Counted from the first letter of the stretch, positions 25,298 through 35,497 are shown. The stretch: DNA of 64,000 bases from Verrucomicrobiota bacterium (GCA_023269615.1 JAHFSY010000021.1:1-64000), one strand, 5' to 3'. A program made the numbers and translations. Notes: generated by a model from the letters alone, not told the origin.

Positions 25298-25353
25298 GGG
25301 GGGAAATGAAGAATGAAAAATGAAGAATTGGGAAGGGGAAAGGGGATGCGAAA

Positions 25354-26208
25354 TTACCTGGGGAGAAATTTCGCGATCCGGGCGCGCGCGTCCGTTGAAA
25401 ACCGCTCGATGTATTCGCACACGTACGCGGCGATGTCGAGGTTGGGATTGTGGATGAGAGGAGTGAGGTCCATTGCAAATTCCAACAGCCTGGCACGGTC
25501 GGTGGCATGCGATGAAAAGTAGGTTGCGTTCGACCGTTTGCGTCCCAGCGTGCCCGTGTCGTAACGCTTGCCGCCGCTGATCTGGGAGTCAAACAAGCCC
25601 ATGAGGGATGCGCTTATATTTTCGCGGGCGCTTACATCGAACACCGTCTTGTCCTCATCGCGCATCCAGTCAAGGCTCCGCCAGACTTCGCAGCCGTAGA
25701 GCGCCTTTGGCCGCTTCGCCTTCGGCAGTTCCCTCAGCGCCTGGATTACCGGGATCGCGACCGCCAGGTGCGTGTCGTGCTTGTCGGCCAGGTTGTGGGT
25801 GTAAATGAAGTCGGGTCCGGCGGCGGAGACGAGGGCCTTGAGGTCTCCGACCAGCGAACGGTTTCCGCGCGCCTTGATCGCGGCGCTGGAATAATCAAGG
25901 GAAACCATCGCGCCATATTCACCCACGACGGCCGCCTTGCGCTGCTCCTTGCGCCGCACCGCCATCATCCGCTTGTCCGAATATTTCGCATACTCGTTTG
26001 CGCGCGCGCAGCCGCGCCCGTCGGTGACGGTCACTCCGGCAAACCACCGGTCCTCGCGCTGGAAGCAGGAGAGGATCCCGTGAAGCGCCATGAATTCGAG
26101 ATCATCCTGGTGCGCGCCGATCCCCATGTGCGTCGTGCGCGCCAGGGCGGTGGATGGGCTGACCCGGTCCGGTGCAAAAATTTCGGCGTGCGTGTTGCAA
26201 AGTTTCAT
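25354..26208 (-). CDS. PIG-L family N-acetyl sugar deacetylase
   Basis: This 284-residue zinc enzyme family removes acetyl groups from GlcNAc-type substrates. It has the zinc motif GAHQDDLEF at residues 31-39 (HxDD) and a second metal His in the downstream THNLADKHDTH segment near residue 165. An internal stretch of basic residues (SDKRMMAVRRKEQRKAA) follows the first motif, as is usual. No signal peptide, so cytoplasmic. The start is the ATG at 26208. Upstream of nagB on the same strand; the amino-sugar link is inferred from this pair. Confidence 0.85.
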   Translation of the reverse strand: MKLCNTHAEIFAPDRVSPSTALARTTHMGIGAHQDDLEFMALHGILSCFQREDRWFAGVTVTDGRGCARANEYAKYSDKRMMAVRRKEQRKAAVVGEYGAMVSLDYSSAAIKARGNRSLVGDLKALVSAAGPDFIYTHNLADKHDTHLAVAIPVIQALRELPKAKRPKALYGCEVWRSLDWMRDEDKTVFDVSARENISASLMGLFDSQISGGKRYDTGTLGRKRSNATYFSSHATDRARLLEFAMDLTPLIHNPNLDIAAYVCEYIERFSTDARARIAKFLPR

Positions 26209-26368
26209 GGCGTGGCGTCGTGGGATCGAAGCAGTCCGAAAAGGAAAAGTCAGTCTTGAAAAAAGAAATGTTGGACATGAGCCGCGGACGGGCTGAAAAG
26301 CCTTGCGAAACAATGCGTCCTGGATTTTGATGGGGAGGCTCATGCAATTGCAGAACCATTGATTGACC

Positions 26369-27253
26369 ATGGACAATTCGCAACATCGAGAGGCGCGGGA
26401 CATTTTTGTCTCCGTATCCACTGGCAGGGGTGAACACGAGAACGCCTCGCTGGCGGGGACGACGACATCCATGCCGCTGGACGTCAAGGTTGCCGAATGG
26501 CTTGCGTTGAGCGATTCCGATGCCGGGTGGCTTGCGAGCATCCTGATGCCGCTGTTGACGCAGGGCAAGGTGCAGGTGCAACTGGGCGATCATCATGAGA
26601 ACGTGGAAATGCTTTCGCATGAGGCATTCGAATATCCTGAGGCCGAACAGCTTGTTGAAAGCTACCTTGGGGGGTCGGGTCTTGCGCCTGCCGAGCCGCC
26701 CGGGGACGGAGTGGTGGAAGCCCCTGCATCCACCAGCCAGATTTTGCCGCCGTCGGAGGTAACGGTGATTTCCCGCACACACGGCGCGCTGCTGCGGGCC
26801 GTCACCGATGGGCGCGTGGCCACGCTAGGGATGCTTCTGAAGGAGGAATCCACCCTCGTGAACGAGCCGTACGGGATGGGGTGGACGCCCATCATGATCG
26901 CCACATGGAATGGCCATGTTGACGCGGTGAAGGCGCTGGTCACCCACCAGGCCCAGCTGGAAGCGCGCACGGATGATGGGCTGACCGCCCTGATGCTGGC
27001 TGCGAGCAGGGGAAACGAGGCGATCGCGCAATTTCTGCTGTCCAAGGGCGCCGACGCGAGTGCGCGGGACAACAGTCTCAAGAGCGTGCTGATGTGGACG
27101 GCGCAAGGCGGCAATGTTGCGATTGCGCGCATGCTTCTGGACCGAAAAGCTTCCCTGAACATCCAGAACAGCAAGGGCATGTCCGCCCTCGATTACGCCG
27201 TCCGCGAAGGCCATGCGGAGATGATTGAACTACTGCAGAAGCCCGGTGTGTAG
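26369..27253 (+). CDS. Ankyrin-repeat protein
   Basis: This 294-residue protein carries about four ankyrin repeats in residues 140-290 (GWTPIMIATWNGHVDAVKAL, TALMLAASRGNEAIAQFLL and two more), a typical protein-binding stack. The first ~70 residues are an unrecognised helical domain with LGDHHENVEMLSHEAFEYPE in it, followed by a Pro/Ala-rich linker (about 100-130). No signal or membrane helix, so cytoplasmic. ATG at 26369 chosen. Divergent from the PIG-L gene, and 71 bp before the symporter start on the same strand. Partner unknown. Confidence 0.8.
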   Translation: MDNSQHREARDIFVSVSTGRGEHENASLAGTTTSMPLDVKVAEWLALSDSDAGWLASILMPLLTQGKVQVQLGDHHENVEMLSHEAFEYPEAEQLVESYLGGSGLAPAEPPGDGVVEAPASTSQILPPSEVTVISRTHGALLRAVTDGRVATLGMLLKEESTLVNEPYGMGWTPIMIATWNGHVDAVKALVTHQAQLEARTDDGLTALMLAASRGNEAIAQFLLSKGADASARDNSLKSVLMWTAQGGNVAIARMLLDRKASLNIQNSKGMSALDYAVREGHAEMIELLQKPGV

Positions 27254-27324
27254 GAAAGGCTGAATCCAGGGTTGCGCGCTTGCACCGGGGCAAGGGGCGT
27301 GGTTTGAATGAGCTTGTGAAGGCA

Positions 27325-28863
27325 ATGTTCCATCTTGGTCCGCTCGATATCAGCATCCTGGTCGGATATCTCGTGCTCCTTGGGTCCATCGGTTGGTGGG
27401 CCGCGCACCGTTCAGCGAAGACGACGGCGGATTATTTTCTTGCGGGACGCTCCATCCCGTGGCTGGTGACCACCGCCAGTTTCATGGCGACCATCATCAG
27501 CGCCCTCACATTCATCGGGACACCCGCGGAAGGCTATGGCGGGGACTACCGCTATTTGTTCAGCAGCGTGGGGGACATTCTTGCGACGATTTTTGTGGCC
27601 GCTTGTTTCCTGCCCGTGTTTCAGCGCATGGGGGTGACTTCGATCTACGAGTTGATCGCCCACCGATTTGGAGGTGTCGCCAGCACCACCTGCTCGGGAT
27701 ATTTTCTGGTGGCGCGGATGCTCGCGGCCTCCGTGCGCATCGTGGCCGTCGCCAAGGTGCTGGAGGTGGTGAGCAATGATGCATTTTCCTACAAGTGGTG
27801 CGTGGTGATTGTGATCGGGATCATCCTGACTTACACCACCGTGGGAGGAGGCCGGGCGATTGCCTGGACGGACCTGGTGCAGTTCATTCTGCTGATTTCC
27901 GGGGCGATCATCGCCATCGTGTATATTGTGAATCATGTACCGGGCGGCGTTCCGAAGATCATTGAAATCGGCAAGCACGCGGTCCGCCCGGATGGCACGG
28001 AGTACAGCAAGTTCAATTTTCTGGAACTGTTCAAACCGACGAACCTCGGGCTCTTCTTCCTGATCGCGACGTGGGGCTTCTTCCAATCCAGCGCGGCGTA
28101 CGGCACCGATCAGGACATGGTTCAGCGGTTGCTCTCCTGCAGCGATCCCCGCAAGGCGCGCTGGAGCTTGATGCTCTCCGGGCTCATTTCAATCCCCGTC
28201 ACCTTCCTTTTTCTTTCCATTGGCGTGGCGCTTTATGCGTATGCGCAGGTGCACCCCGAGCTGGTATTGGGGATGACGGATAACGACCATATATTCCCGC
28301 GTTTTATTGTAACGGAAATGCCTGCGGGATTACGCGGGTTGCTGCTGGCGGCGGTGGCTTCGGCGGCGATGGGAAGTTCCGATTCGGCGCTGGCCTCGCT
28401 GGCAACGGCGTTCGTTGTGGATTTCTACAAGCCGTTCTGGGGAAAGCATCAAAGCGAATCGCATCACGTCCGCGCATCCAAAATCGCCTTCATTGGATTC
28501 GGCCTGTTGATGATGATTTCTGCGATCGCAATAGGCAGTTTTGAAAACCTGCTCTGGTTGGGATTCAAAGTGGTGTCCTTCATGTACGCCCCCTTGCTCG
28601 GGGTGTTTTTTGTCGCGATCTTCACCAACTGGAAGATTAAGGGTCAAAAATTGGCGCTTTTAATGATCATGATCAGCTTCCTGTTATGCGCCCTGCTGAT
28701 CATGGCCAAGAGCGTGGTGTCGGATGGAGCCACGGATGGAATCTGGTTTCACTACAACGCAACGTACTGGCGTCTCAACATGATCGTCGGCTCCCTGCTC
28801 GTCCCGCTCGCCTGCTATTTTCTTCGGGATCGTTCGCGCGGAAAAGATGAAAGCGCATCTTGA
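27325..28863 (+). CDS. Sodium:solute symporter family transporter
   Basis: This 512-residue SSS-family carrier imports a small solute with sodium. About 13 transmembrane helices are visible. Family features include TTADYFLAGRSIPW near residues 30-43, WTDLVQFILLISG in the middle, the QDMVQRLLSC segment near 270, and an SSDSALASLATAFVVDFYKPF-type helix around 350-370 with the sodium-binding Ser residues. Sugar, nucleoside or amino acid would all fit. ATG at 27325 has GAAGG just before it; earlier in-frame starts at 27280 lack one. Confidence 0.88.
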   Translation: MFHLGPLDISILVGYLVLLGSIGWWAAHRSAKTTADYFLAGRSIPWLVTTASFMATIISALTFIGTPAEGYGGDYRYLFSSVGDILATIFVAACFLPVFQRMGVTSIYELIAHRFGGVASTTCSGYFLVARMLAASVRIVAVAKVLEVVSNDAFSYKWCVVIVIGIILTYTTVGGGRAIAWTDLVQFILLISGAIIAIVYIVNHVPGGVPKIIEIGKHAVRPDGTEYSKFNFLELFKPTNLGLFFLIATWGFFQSSAAYGTDQDMVQRLLSCSDPRKARWSLMLSGLISIPVTFLFLSIGVALYAYAQVHPELVLGMTDNDHIFPRFIVTEMPAGLRGLLLAAVASAAMGSSDSALASLATAFVVDFYKPFWGKHQSESHHVRASKIAFIGFGLLMMISAIAIGSFENLLWLGFKVVSFMYAPLLGVFFVAIFTNWKIKGQKLALLMIMISFLLCALLIMAKSVVSDGATDGIWFHYNATYWRLNMIVGSLLVPLACYFLRDRSRGKDESAS

Positions 28864-28888
28864 CTCGCCATCATCAGGCACGAGGATT

Positions 28889-30490
28889 TCATCGGCCCCG
28901 CAAATCATAGAGGCGGACGAAGGGGAGGGCGGTGGATTCATTGAAGTCGGCCGGGGTGTCGAGCACGCCATCCTCGGACAACAGGGGGACGCTGAGCGCT
29001 GCGCCATTGTAAAAATCGATCACCCGGGCGCGGGGCGTGTTTTGAAGGATGAGCGCGTCGCATCGGCGGAGCGTTCCGATGCTGCAGCTTTGCAGCACCA
29101 CGAGGTCGCAGACGGTCGCAAGGTCGGGGCGTTGCAGGTACACCGCGTGATCGGCGCGCAACAATTCCGGGGGGATTTTTTTTGAAATCTTGCCGGCCGC
29201 GAAACGCTTCCATTCCTCCTCGCCTTCCTCCCTGGTGAAAAGAACCGGCCGCCATGCTTCGCGGAACCAGAAGGTGGCCAGGTGCGGGTTGCCCGCCCAC
29301 GACGCGATCTTTTCCGTGGGATGCGCGTAAATATAAGCCTCCATCGCCGCGTTCGGACACGCGAGCCGCCGCGCCATCGCCTGGTGCGACCCGTCCATGA
29401 GAAGCGCCAGCGCGGCGACCAGCCAGGCGATCCGTCGGGTGGTGGCAGGCGATTTTCCATCCAGCATCCGCGCCGTGAAATGCGAGAGAAATCCCGCGCC
29501 CAGCAACCAGGCGAACGGCAGCGCAAAAACATAGAGCCGTGGAAAACCGAGGAAGCCCGCATTCATCCGGGCCACGATCATTGCGCAGCCGAGAACAGGC
29601 ACGAGAACGGGTGCGATGAGTTTTCGTTCCGCGGAATTATTCCACATTCGCCTCAGCCACCATGCCACCGAGACCAGATAAACTGCGAAAGTGGCTCCCT
29701 CCCAGGAAATCAATGCCGCGAGAAAGCCGTCGGAGAGATGCGCCTCCTGGCGGACCTGGTTGAACGCGATCTGGTGCCAGGCGTTCACGAGATAACTGCC
29801 CCAGCTTGAATGTCCGTAGCTCACCTTTCCGAGAATCATCACCGTGACGAACGATGTGACGACGCCTGTGACGCCGATGAGCGCAACGCGCTTCCATGGA
29901 TTTTTTACGAGAAGGAGCCTCAGCATTTCGAGCGCGAGCATGAGCCCGAGCACGACGATGGTGTTGTAGTGCGAGAGGAACACGAGCCCGCTCGCAACCG
30001 CGCACATGATCCAGTCGCGCATGCGTCCGCTCTCGAGGTAACGGGCGTACAGCCAGAGGCCCAGCGGGACCGTGCAGAGGAGGCTGGCCAGGTGTTGCTT
30101 GCCGTAGCTGACGCCAAGGAAGCTCGCGCAGGAGAGGGCGACCGCCCACAAGGGTGACCACGGCATGGCGGGGAAAAATCGGCGCGCCGCGAGAACCAGG
30201 AAGAGTTCGCCCAGCGAGCGCAGAGTGGCGAAGGCGATCCCGACATTGACGACCGTGATCCTGTTGAATTTGTGGAATATTGCAACGAACCACGCGGCAA
30301 CCGGCCGCAACGCATCAGACCAGTGACCATGCCCCTCCAGCAGCATGTCGCGGCCCGAGGTGGCGTACGCCACGTCATCAAAAGTCAGCCCGGCATACGC
30401 TTCCACATTCCAGAACCGCAGCAGCGTGGCCGCGACCCATACGGCCAGCGCGAGGCGAAAAAGGGATCTGTTGTTTGTTTCCTCCGTCAC
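28889..30490 (-). CDS. GT39-like membrane glycosyltransferase, putative
   Basis: This protein of about 533 residues has about 10-11 hydrophobic helices in its first ~400 residues and a C-terminal soluble domain. The first exposed loop contains TFDDVAYAT, where an acidic pair corresponds to the DD/DE motif of GT-C enzymes (dolichyl/undecaprenyl-phosphate mannosyltransferase type). Such enzymes transfer sugars to lipid A or proteins in the periplasm. Substrate unknown. The start is uncertain: GTG at 30490 is preferred; 30544 lies inside a palindromic repeat. Convergent with the symporter (25 bp apart). Confidence 0.7.
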   Translation of the reverse strand: MTEETNNRSLFRLALAVWVAATLLRFWNVEAYAGLTFDDVAYATSGRDMLLEGHGHWSDALRPVAAWFVAIFHKFNRITVVNVGIAFATLRSLGELFLVLAARRFFPAMPWSPLWAVALSCASFLGVSYGKQHLASLLCTVPLGLWLYARYLESGRMRDWIMCAVASGLVFLSHYNTIVVLGLMLALEMLRLLLVKNPWKRVALIGVTGVVTSFVTVMILGKVSYGHSSWGSYLVNAWHQIAFNQVRQEAHLSDGFLAALISWEGATFAVYLVSVAWWLRRMWNNSAERKLIAPVLVPVLGCAMIVARMNAGFLGFPRLYVFALPFAWLLGAGFLSHFTARMLDGKSPATTRRIAWLVAALALLMDGSHQAMARRLACPNAAMEAYIYAHPTEKIASWAGNPHLATFWFREAWRPVLFTREEGEEEWKRFAAGKISKKIPPELLRADHAVYLQRPDLATVCDLVVLQSCSIGTLRRCDALILQNTPRARVIDFYNGAALSVPLLSEDGVLDTPADFNESTALPFVRLYDLRGR

Positions 30491-30534
30491 AACCCCACTT
30501 TGATTGGCTCGTCGTGCGGAGGCAAGCCGTGAGT

Positions 30535-30614
30535 GTGTAGCCACGCTCCGCAGCCACGTTCGCCAGAACGTGGATCTCCGCCCTCCCTCCGCGTTCTTGC
30601 GAACGCGGCTACAC
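30535..30614. repeat. GTAGCCGC/GTTCTTGCGAAC palindrome family, copy 1
   Basis: An 80-bp inverted repeat: GTGTAGCCACGC on the left, GCGTTCTTGCGAACGCGGC then TACAC on the right, with a second hairpin CCACGTTCGCCAGAACGTGG inside. Related copies lie at 33733 and 48856. It ends exactly at the stop of the Spy-like gene and may terminate that transcript. Confidence 0.7.
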
Positions 30615-30995
30615 TTACTTCAATTGGCCCCAGGCATTTCTGCGTTCGGCCACCATCTTCTCAAATTTCTCCTTCTGTTCAGGCGTGAGAATCGCGCGGA
30701 TGTCGGCTTCGGTCCTGGCCAGCACCTCCTGGGCCTGGGGATCCACCTGCTTGCGCAACTGTTTTAATTTGCCGTGCGAGTCCTGTGCGATCACACGCAG
30801 CTTTTCCTTTTGCGCGGCGTCGAGACCCAGCACGGAACTCATCCGGTCCACGACCAGCGCCTCCATGGCGTCGGGCCCGCCTTTCATGACGTTGCGGATG
30901 CGTGTTTGAATGGCCTTGGCCGTGATCAATCCGCCCGCGATCATTCCGAGAAGGAAGATGGAACAGGCGCCAACAATGGGTTTCCAGTTTTTCAT
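30615..30995 (-). CDS. Small Spy/CpxP-like membrane-anchored protein
   Basis: This 126-residue protein has an N-terminal hydrophobic helix (about residues 7-27, starting from a KNWK leader) that may stay as a membrane anchor. A long helical, charged periplasmic domain follows with the Spy/CpxP-like features KEKLRVIAQDSHGKLKQL and ILTPEQKEKFEKMV (the LTxEQ signature). Such proteins act as chaperone-like sensors of envelope stress or metals. Fourth gene in the ECF operon, 5 bp after the anti-sigma gene. The start at 30995 is chosen; upstream codons overlap the anti-sigma gene. Confidence 0.78.
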   Translation of the reverse strand: MKNWKPIVGACSIFLLGMIAGGLITAKAIQTRIRNVMKGGPDAMEALVVDRMSSVLGLDAAQKEKLRVIAQDSHGKLKQLRKQVDPQAQEVLARTEADIRAILTPEQKEKFEKMVAERRNAWGQLK

Positions 30996-31000
30996 GGTGG

Positions 31001-31306
31001 TCAGTAGGTTGTGGTGAGATAGCGGGCCAGCATGGCCTCCTCGTTTCCACCCGAGAGGGCGGAGGCGAGATCCATCGGGTCGGTGGTGGAAGTCGCGGCG
31101 AACCATGCGCCCAGCATCAGGACGGTGCAGGCGAAAAGGGGTGTGAGTTTCCAGGAGAACGCCAGCCATGGGATTTCGCGCCCGCGCTCGGCGCGGATGC
31201 GCGCCGTCAGGCGGGTCTCAAAGGCGAATTCCTCCCGCGCCGTCTCGGGCTTTGCCCGTCGCGCGGCCGCGAACAGCTGGTCCAGTTTGTCTTCCGGTGA
31301 ATTCAT
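31001..31306 (-). CDS. Putative anti-sigma factor with one membrane helix
   Basis: This 101-residue protein has a cytoplasmic N-terminal helical part (about 1-50, starting SPEDKLDQLFAAARRA), one transmembrane helix (about 54-72) and a short periplasmic tail. No classical zinc anti-sigma motif (HxxxCxxC) is visible, so it may belong to a different anti-sigma class. The role is inferred from its place: its ATG overlaps the sigma-factor stop by 4 bp, the usual arrangement for a sigma factor and its membrane regulator. Confidence 0.65.
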   Translation of the reverse strand: MNSPEDKLDQLFAAARRAKPETAREEFAFETRLTARIRAERGREIPWLAFSWKLTPLFACTVLMLGAWFAATSTTDPMDLASALSGGNEEAMLARYLTTTY

Positions 31307-31875
31307 GGTGTGAGATCCTTGTTGATTGTTAAAATTTTGCGAAGCGCGTCCCTCGCGCGGAAGGCGCGCACCTTTACATTCGCCTCGCTCCATCCTGTCA
31401 GGTCGGCGATTTCCTTCACGGTTTTCTCCTCCAGCTCCAGCAGCGTGAGAATGAGCCGCTCGTCGGGCGAAAGTTCCGCCATGCCGCGCTGGAGGATTTC
31501 GCGGGCGTTGCGGGATTCCTCGTCGTCCTTCGGATCCGGCAGCGTTTCGTAGGTGATGGGATTCTCGTCGAGCGACAGGCTTTCGCGGTCGCGGCGGGTT
31601 TTGCGCAATACATCGTAACACATTCGCACGGCGATGCGGGAGAGCCAGTGCTCGAACGGGGCGTCGCCGCGAAATGTTGACAGGCTTTGCCACGCGCGGA
31701 TGAAGACGGCTTGGGCGATGTCGTCGAGCTCGTGCGCGTGACGGGCAAAGCGCGCGGCGATTCCGAAAACCCGGTGCTTGTGCCGAAGGGCCAGTTCGGC
31801 GAACGCCCCGTCACTTCCAGCGAGTGCGTTCTGGATGAGGTGTTCATCGGATGGCCCTTCGGTTGGCACGGTCAT
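31303..31875 (-). CDS. ECF-type RNA polymerase sigma factor
   Basis: This 190-residue extracytoplasmic-function sigma factor has region 2 at about residues 25-95 (HELDDIAQAVFIRAWQ for the core and -10 contacts, then HWLSRIAVRMCYDVLRK) and region 4 at about 130-185 (ELSPDERLILTLLELE, with a WSEANVKVRAFRARDAL recognition helix). Regions 1 and 3 are absent, as in the class. The start is the ATG at 31875. Flanked by a Spy-like gene 11 bp upstream and the putative anti-sigma gene overlapping its end. It probably activates its own operon under envelope stress. Confidence 0.93.
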   Translation of the reverse strand: MTVPTEGPSDEHLIQNALAGSDGAFAELALRHKHRVFGIAARFARHAHELDDIAQAVFIRAWQSLSTFRGDAPFEHWLSRIAVRMCYDVLRKTRRDRESLSLDENPITYETLPDPKDDEESRNAREILQRGMAELSPDERLILTLLELEEKTVKEIADLTGWSEANVKVRAFRARDALRKILTINKDLTP

Positions 31876-31886
31876 TACCCTTGGTT

Positions 31887-32372
31887 TTACTTCTCCCCGA
31901 TGCGTTTGGCAACCTGGTCCAGTGCATGGTCCACGCGGGCATCCACATCGGCGGTCATTTCCTTCAGCTTGCTGACCTGCTCCGGTTTGAGCGCGCCCTT
32001 CACCTCCTTCACGATCCCGGCGCGCGCGACGGCGAGGTCGGCCTCCAGCGCGGCGACCTTGGCGCATTGGGCGCGGATCGCGGCTTCATTGACGGGGCCA
32101 TCGCCGCGGATGAGGTCGCGGAGCGCGCGGCGTTCAGCCACCATCTGGCGGACCATGGGCTCCACCTGCGACTGGTGCGAGTGCAGGATGGAGTGGACCT
32201 GGTCGCGTTGTCCGTCGGTGATGCCCAGCGAAGCGATCTTCGACAGGATGAGCATGGCGATCGGTTTATCCTCGAATGAGGCGGTCGTGGTTTTCTTTGC
32301 GTAAGCCACGCTTCCAAGGGCAAGTGTGGCCACGAGTGCGAATGCAGTGATGATTTTATTTTGTGTTTTCAT
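31887..32372 (-). CDS. Spy/CpxP-like periplasmic protein
   Basis: This 161-residue protein has a signal peptide (about 1-25, cut near VAYA-K) and a long all-helical mature domain rich in charged residues. It contains SLGITDGQRDQVHSILHSH, HQSQVEPMVRQMVAERRALR and ALKPEQVSKLKEMT, matching the LTXXQ-type repeats of Spy/CpxP. Proteins of this type bind misfolded proteins or divalent metals and feed back on envelope-stress regulators. First gene of the operon with the sigma factor. A promoter should lie in the ~220-bp divergent gap shared with leuB. Confidence 0.82.
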   Translation of the reverse strand: MKTQNKIITAFALVATLALGSVAYAKKTTTASFEDKPIAMLILSKIASLGITDGQRDQVHSILHSHQSQVEPMVRQMVAERRALRDLIRGDGPVNEAAIRAQCAKVAALEADLAVARAGIVKEVKGALKPEQVSKLKEMTADVDARVDHALDQVAKRIGEK

Positions 32373-32533
32373 GTTGGTTTTACCTTTCACAGCATCAGAC
32401 GCAAGGGACTCTGCAAAGGTTACACGAGCACGAAGAAGGCAACCCGTCACCAAAGCATTTAAACCCACACTTCAACTTTTGCCTTTTGCGATTTGCCCTT
32501 TGCCTTTTGCCTTCCCCACCTCCCCGTTCTTGA

Positions 32534-33790
<1,257 letters not shown>

Positions 33791-33817
33791 AAACCTGCTT
33801 GTGCCCTGCGCCGTTTC

Positions 33818-34420
33818 ATGGGAGATGAATGTCTGATGCCACCCGATCCCCAGAGAAAAAGCGTGATCCGCCAGCAGATGATCCAGGCGCGCTCCGGCCT
33901 GGACAAGAGCGATCGCGCGAAGGCGAACCTCGCCATCCAGAATCACATCCACAAGCACTGGGACGATTCATGGCAGACGATCCTGATCTATGCGAACCTG
34001 GCCGATGAAGCGGCCACCATTCCACTCATCCTCGAGATGCTCGGAAGCGGAAAGCGGATTTGCGTGCCATCCTTCGATCCCGTGTTGAAAAATTATTTTC
34101 CATCCGAGCTGAAGGACTTTGAAAACGAAATGCAGTCCGGCCGCATGGGCATTCTCGAGCCGATGCCCTCCGCGCAACGCCCCGTGCCCACCAGCGACCT
34201 CGATGTCATCTTCCTTCCCGGCGTCGCGTTTGACCGCGAGGGCAATCGCGTGGGATATGGCTACGGATATTTCGACCGCATCAGCCACGCCACGCGCGCC
34301 GTGAAGATCGGTCTCGCCTACCACTTTCAGCTTGTGGATGCAGTGCCTGCTCACGACAATGATGTACCCGTGAACCTCATCATCACGGACAAGGAAGTCA
34401 TCTCATGTCCCAAACAGTAA
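33818..34420 (+). CDS. 5-formyltetrahydrofolate cyclo-ligase family protein
   Basis: Converts 5-formyl-THF to 5,10-methenyl-THF with ATP. The 200-residue protein has the N-terminal basic helix (RKSVIRQQMIQAR) that contacts ATP phosphates and the signature GVAFDREGNRVGYGYGYFDR (about 138-157), the most conserved motif of the family. Start ATG 33818; the ATG at 33836 is an alternative. The last 16 bp overlap the YmdB-like gene, so the two are co-transcribed. The pairing of a folate ligase with a YmdB-like gene is also seen in other bacteria. Confidence 0.9.
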   Translation: MGDECLMPPDPQRKSVIRQQMIQARSGLDKSDRAKANLAIQNHIHKHWDDSWQTILIYANLADEAATIPLILEMLGSGKRICVPSFDPVLKNYFPSELKDFENEMQSGRMGILEPMPSAQRPVPTSDLDVIFLPGVAFDREGNRVGYGYGYFDRISHATRAVKIGLAYHFQLVDAVPAHDNDVPVNLIITDKEVISCPKQ

Positions 34421-35205
34421 CCATTCTCCTGGTCGGCGACGTGGTCGGCGAGCCCGGGCGCCGCGCCGTGCGCAAACTCCTCCCCGACATCCGCAAACAG
34501 CACAAGGCCGACCTTTGCATTGTGAACGGCGAAAACTCGGCCGGCGGCTCGGGCATCACGCCGAAAATTTTCACAGAACTCCGCGACGCGGGCGCCGACG
34601 TTGTCACCACGGGCGACCATATCTGGGACAACAAGGAGATTCTCCCGATCATGGTGGCCGAAACCAAGCTGCTGCGCCCCGCCAATTTTCCAGCGCGCGC
34701 CGTGGGCTTTGGCAGCGTCGCGGTCAAGCTGCTCGGCGGCCCCACCATCGCCGTCCTCAACCTCATGGGGCGCACCTTCATGAAGGACCTCGACTGCCCC
34801 TTTCAAGTCGCCGAGCGCATCGTTTCCGAATTGCGACGCCAGACGCCCATCATCATCGTGGACATGCATGCGGAGACGACGTCTGAAAAATTTGCGCTCG
34901 GCCGTTTTCTCGACGGGCAGGTTTCCGCCGTCATCGGGACCCACACGCACGTGCAGACGGCCGACGAGCAGATTTTTCCGCGCGGCACCGCGTTCCTGTG
35001 CGACGCGGGGATGACAGGCCCCCACGATTCGATTCTGGGACGCGAAATCCAGCCCATCATCGAGCGTTTCCTCACCCAGATGCCGCAACGGTTCGAGGTG
35101 GCAAAACATGGCATCCGCCTCAACGGCGCAGCCGTGAATGTGGACGCCGAATCCGGCAAGGCATTGAACATCGAGCGGATCAGTATTCCGCTGGAGCCCG
35201 AATAA
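34405..35205 (+). CDS. YmdB-like metallophosphoesterase (TIGR00282 family)
   Basis: This 266-residue calcineurin-type phosphoesterase fold has the di-metal motifs GDVVGEPGR (about 11-19), NGENSAGGSGIT (about 41-52), GDHIWDN (70-76), DMHAETTSEK and GTHTHVQTADE near 150 and 178. Family members hydrolyse cyclic nucleotides (2',3'-cAMP; cAMP) and affect gene expression and biofilm behaviour in Bacillus. The metal residues (Asp12, Glu43, Asn44, Asn71, His151, His178, His180 region) appear intact. Overlaps the formyl-THF ligase by 16 bp. No signal peptide. Confidence 0.9.
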   Translation: MSQTVTILLVGDVVGEPGRRAVRKLLPDIRKQHKADLCIVNGENSAGGSGITPKIFTELRDAGADVVTTGDHIWDNKEILPIMVAETKLLRPANFPARAVGFGSVAVKLLGGPTIAVLNLMGRTFMKDLDCPFQVAERIVSELRRQTPIIIVDMHAETTSEKFALGRFLDGQVSAVIGTHTHVQTADEQIFPRGTAFLCDAGMTGPHDSILGREIQPIIERFLTQMPQRFEVAKHGIRLNGAAVNVDAESGKALNIERISIPLEPE

Positions 35206-35216
35206 TTTTATGGAGT

Positions 35217-35238
35217 GCTCCGACTTGTCGGAGCTTTT
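35217..35238 (+). terminator. Terminator-like hairpin after the YmdB-like gene
   Basis: GCTCCGAC and GTCGGAGC form a perfect 8-bp stem over a 2-nt loop, followed by TTTT. The hairpin starts 11 bp after the stop codon at 35205, the right place for a Rho-independent terminator. The same hairpin word may also be a dispersed repeat, so the terminator function is inference. Confidence 0.55.
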
Positions 35239-35290
35239 GACGACGCGTCTTGACGTGTCGCCCCGGGACACAGGGAGCCTCGGATTTTTT

Positions 35291-35428
35291 TGCCACAGAT
35301 GAAACACAGATGAAACACGGATTTCGCCGATGGGTACAACCATCGGCTCGGGTGTGCCCGAGCCGATGTCTGCGCTTGGAGCGAAGCGTTCCGCATCCGT
35401 GTCCATCCGTGTTTCATCTGTGGCTGAA
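35291..35428. repeat. Palindromic repeat built from CACAGATGAAACAC units
   Basis: Outer arms GCCACAGATGAAACAC (left, with the unit repeated) and GTGTTTCATCTGTGGC (right) face each other across about 100 bp. The middle holds smaller inverted words (CCGATGGGTAC/GTGCCCGAGCC near the centre, and CCGCATCCGTGTCC). No reading frame of interest. The rest of the 35206-35497 gap shows nothing else. Confidence 0.65.
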
Positions 35429-35497
35429 TTCATGCTTTCTCGACCAAATGAATGGTCCCATCGTGAACCGGAAATTAGATTGTAAGAAAGCTGGGTC

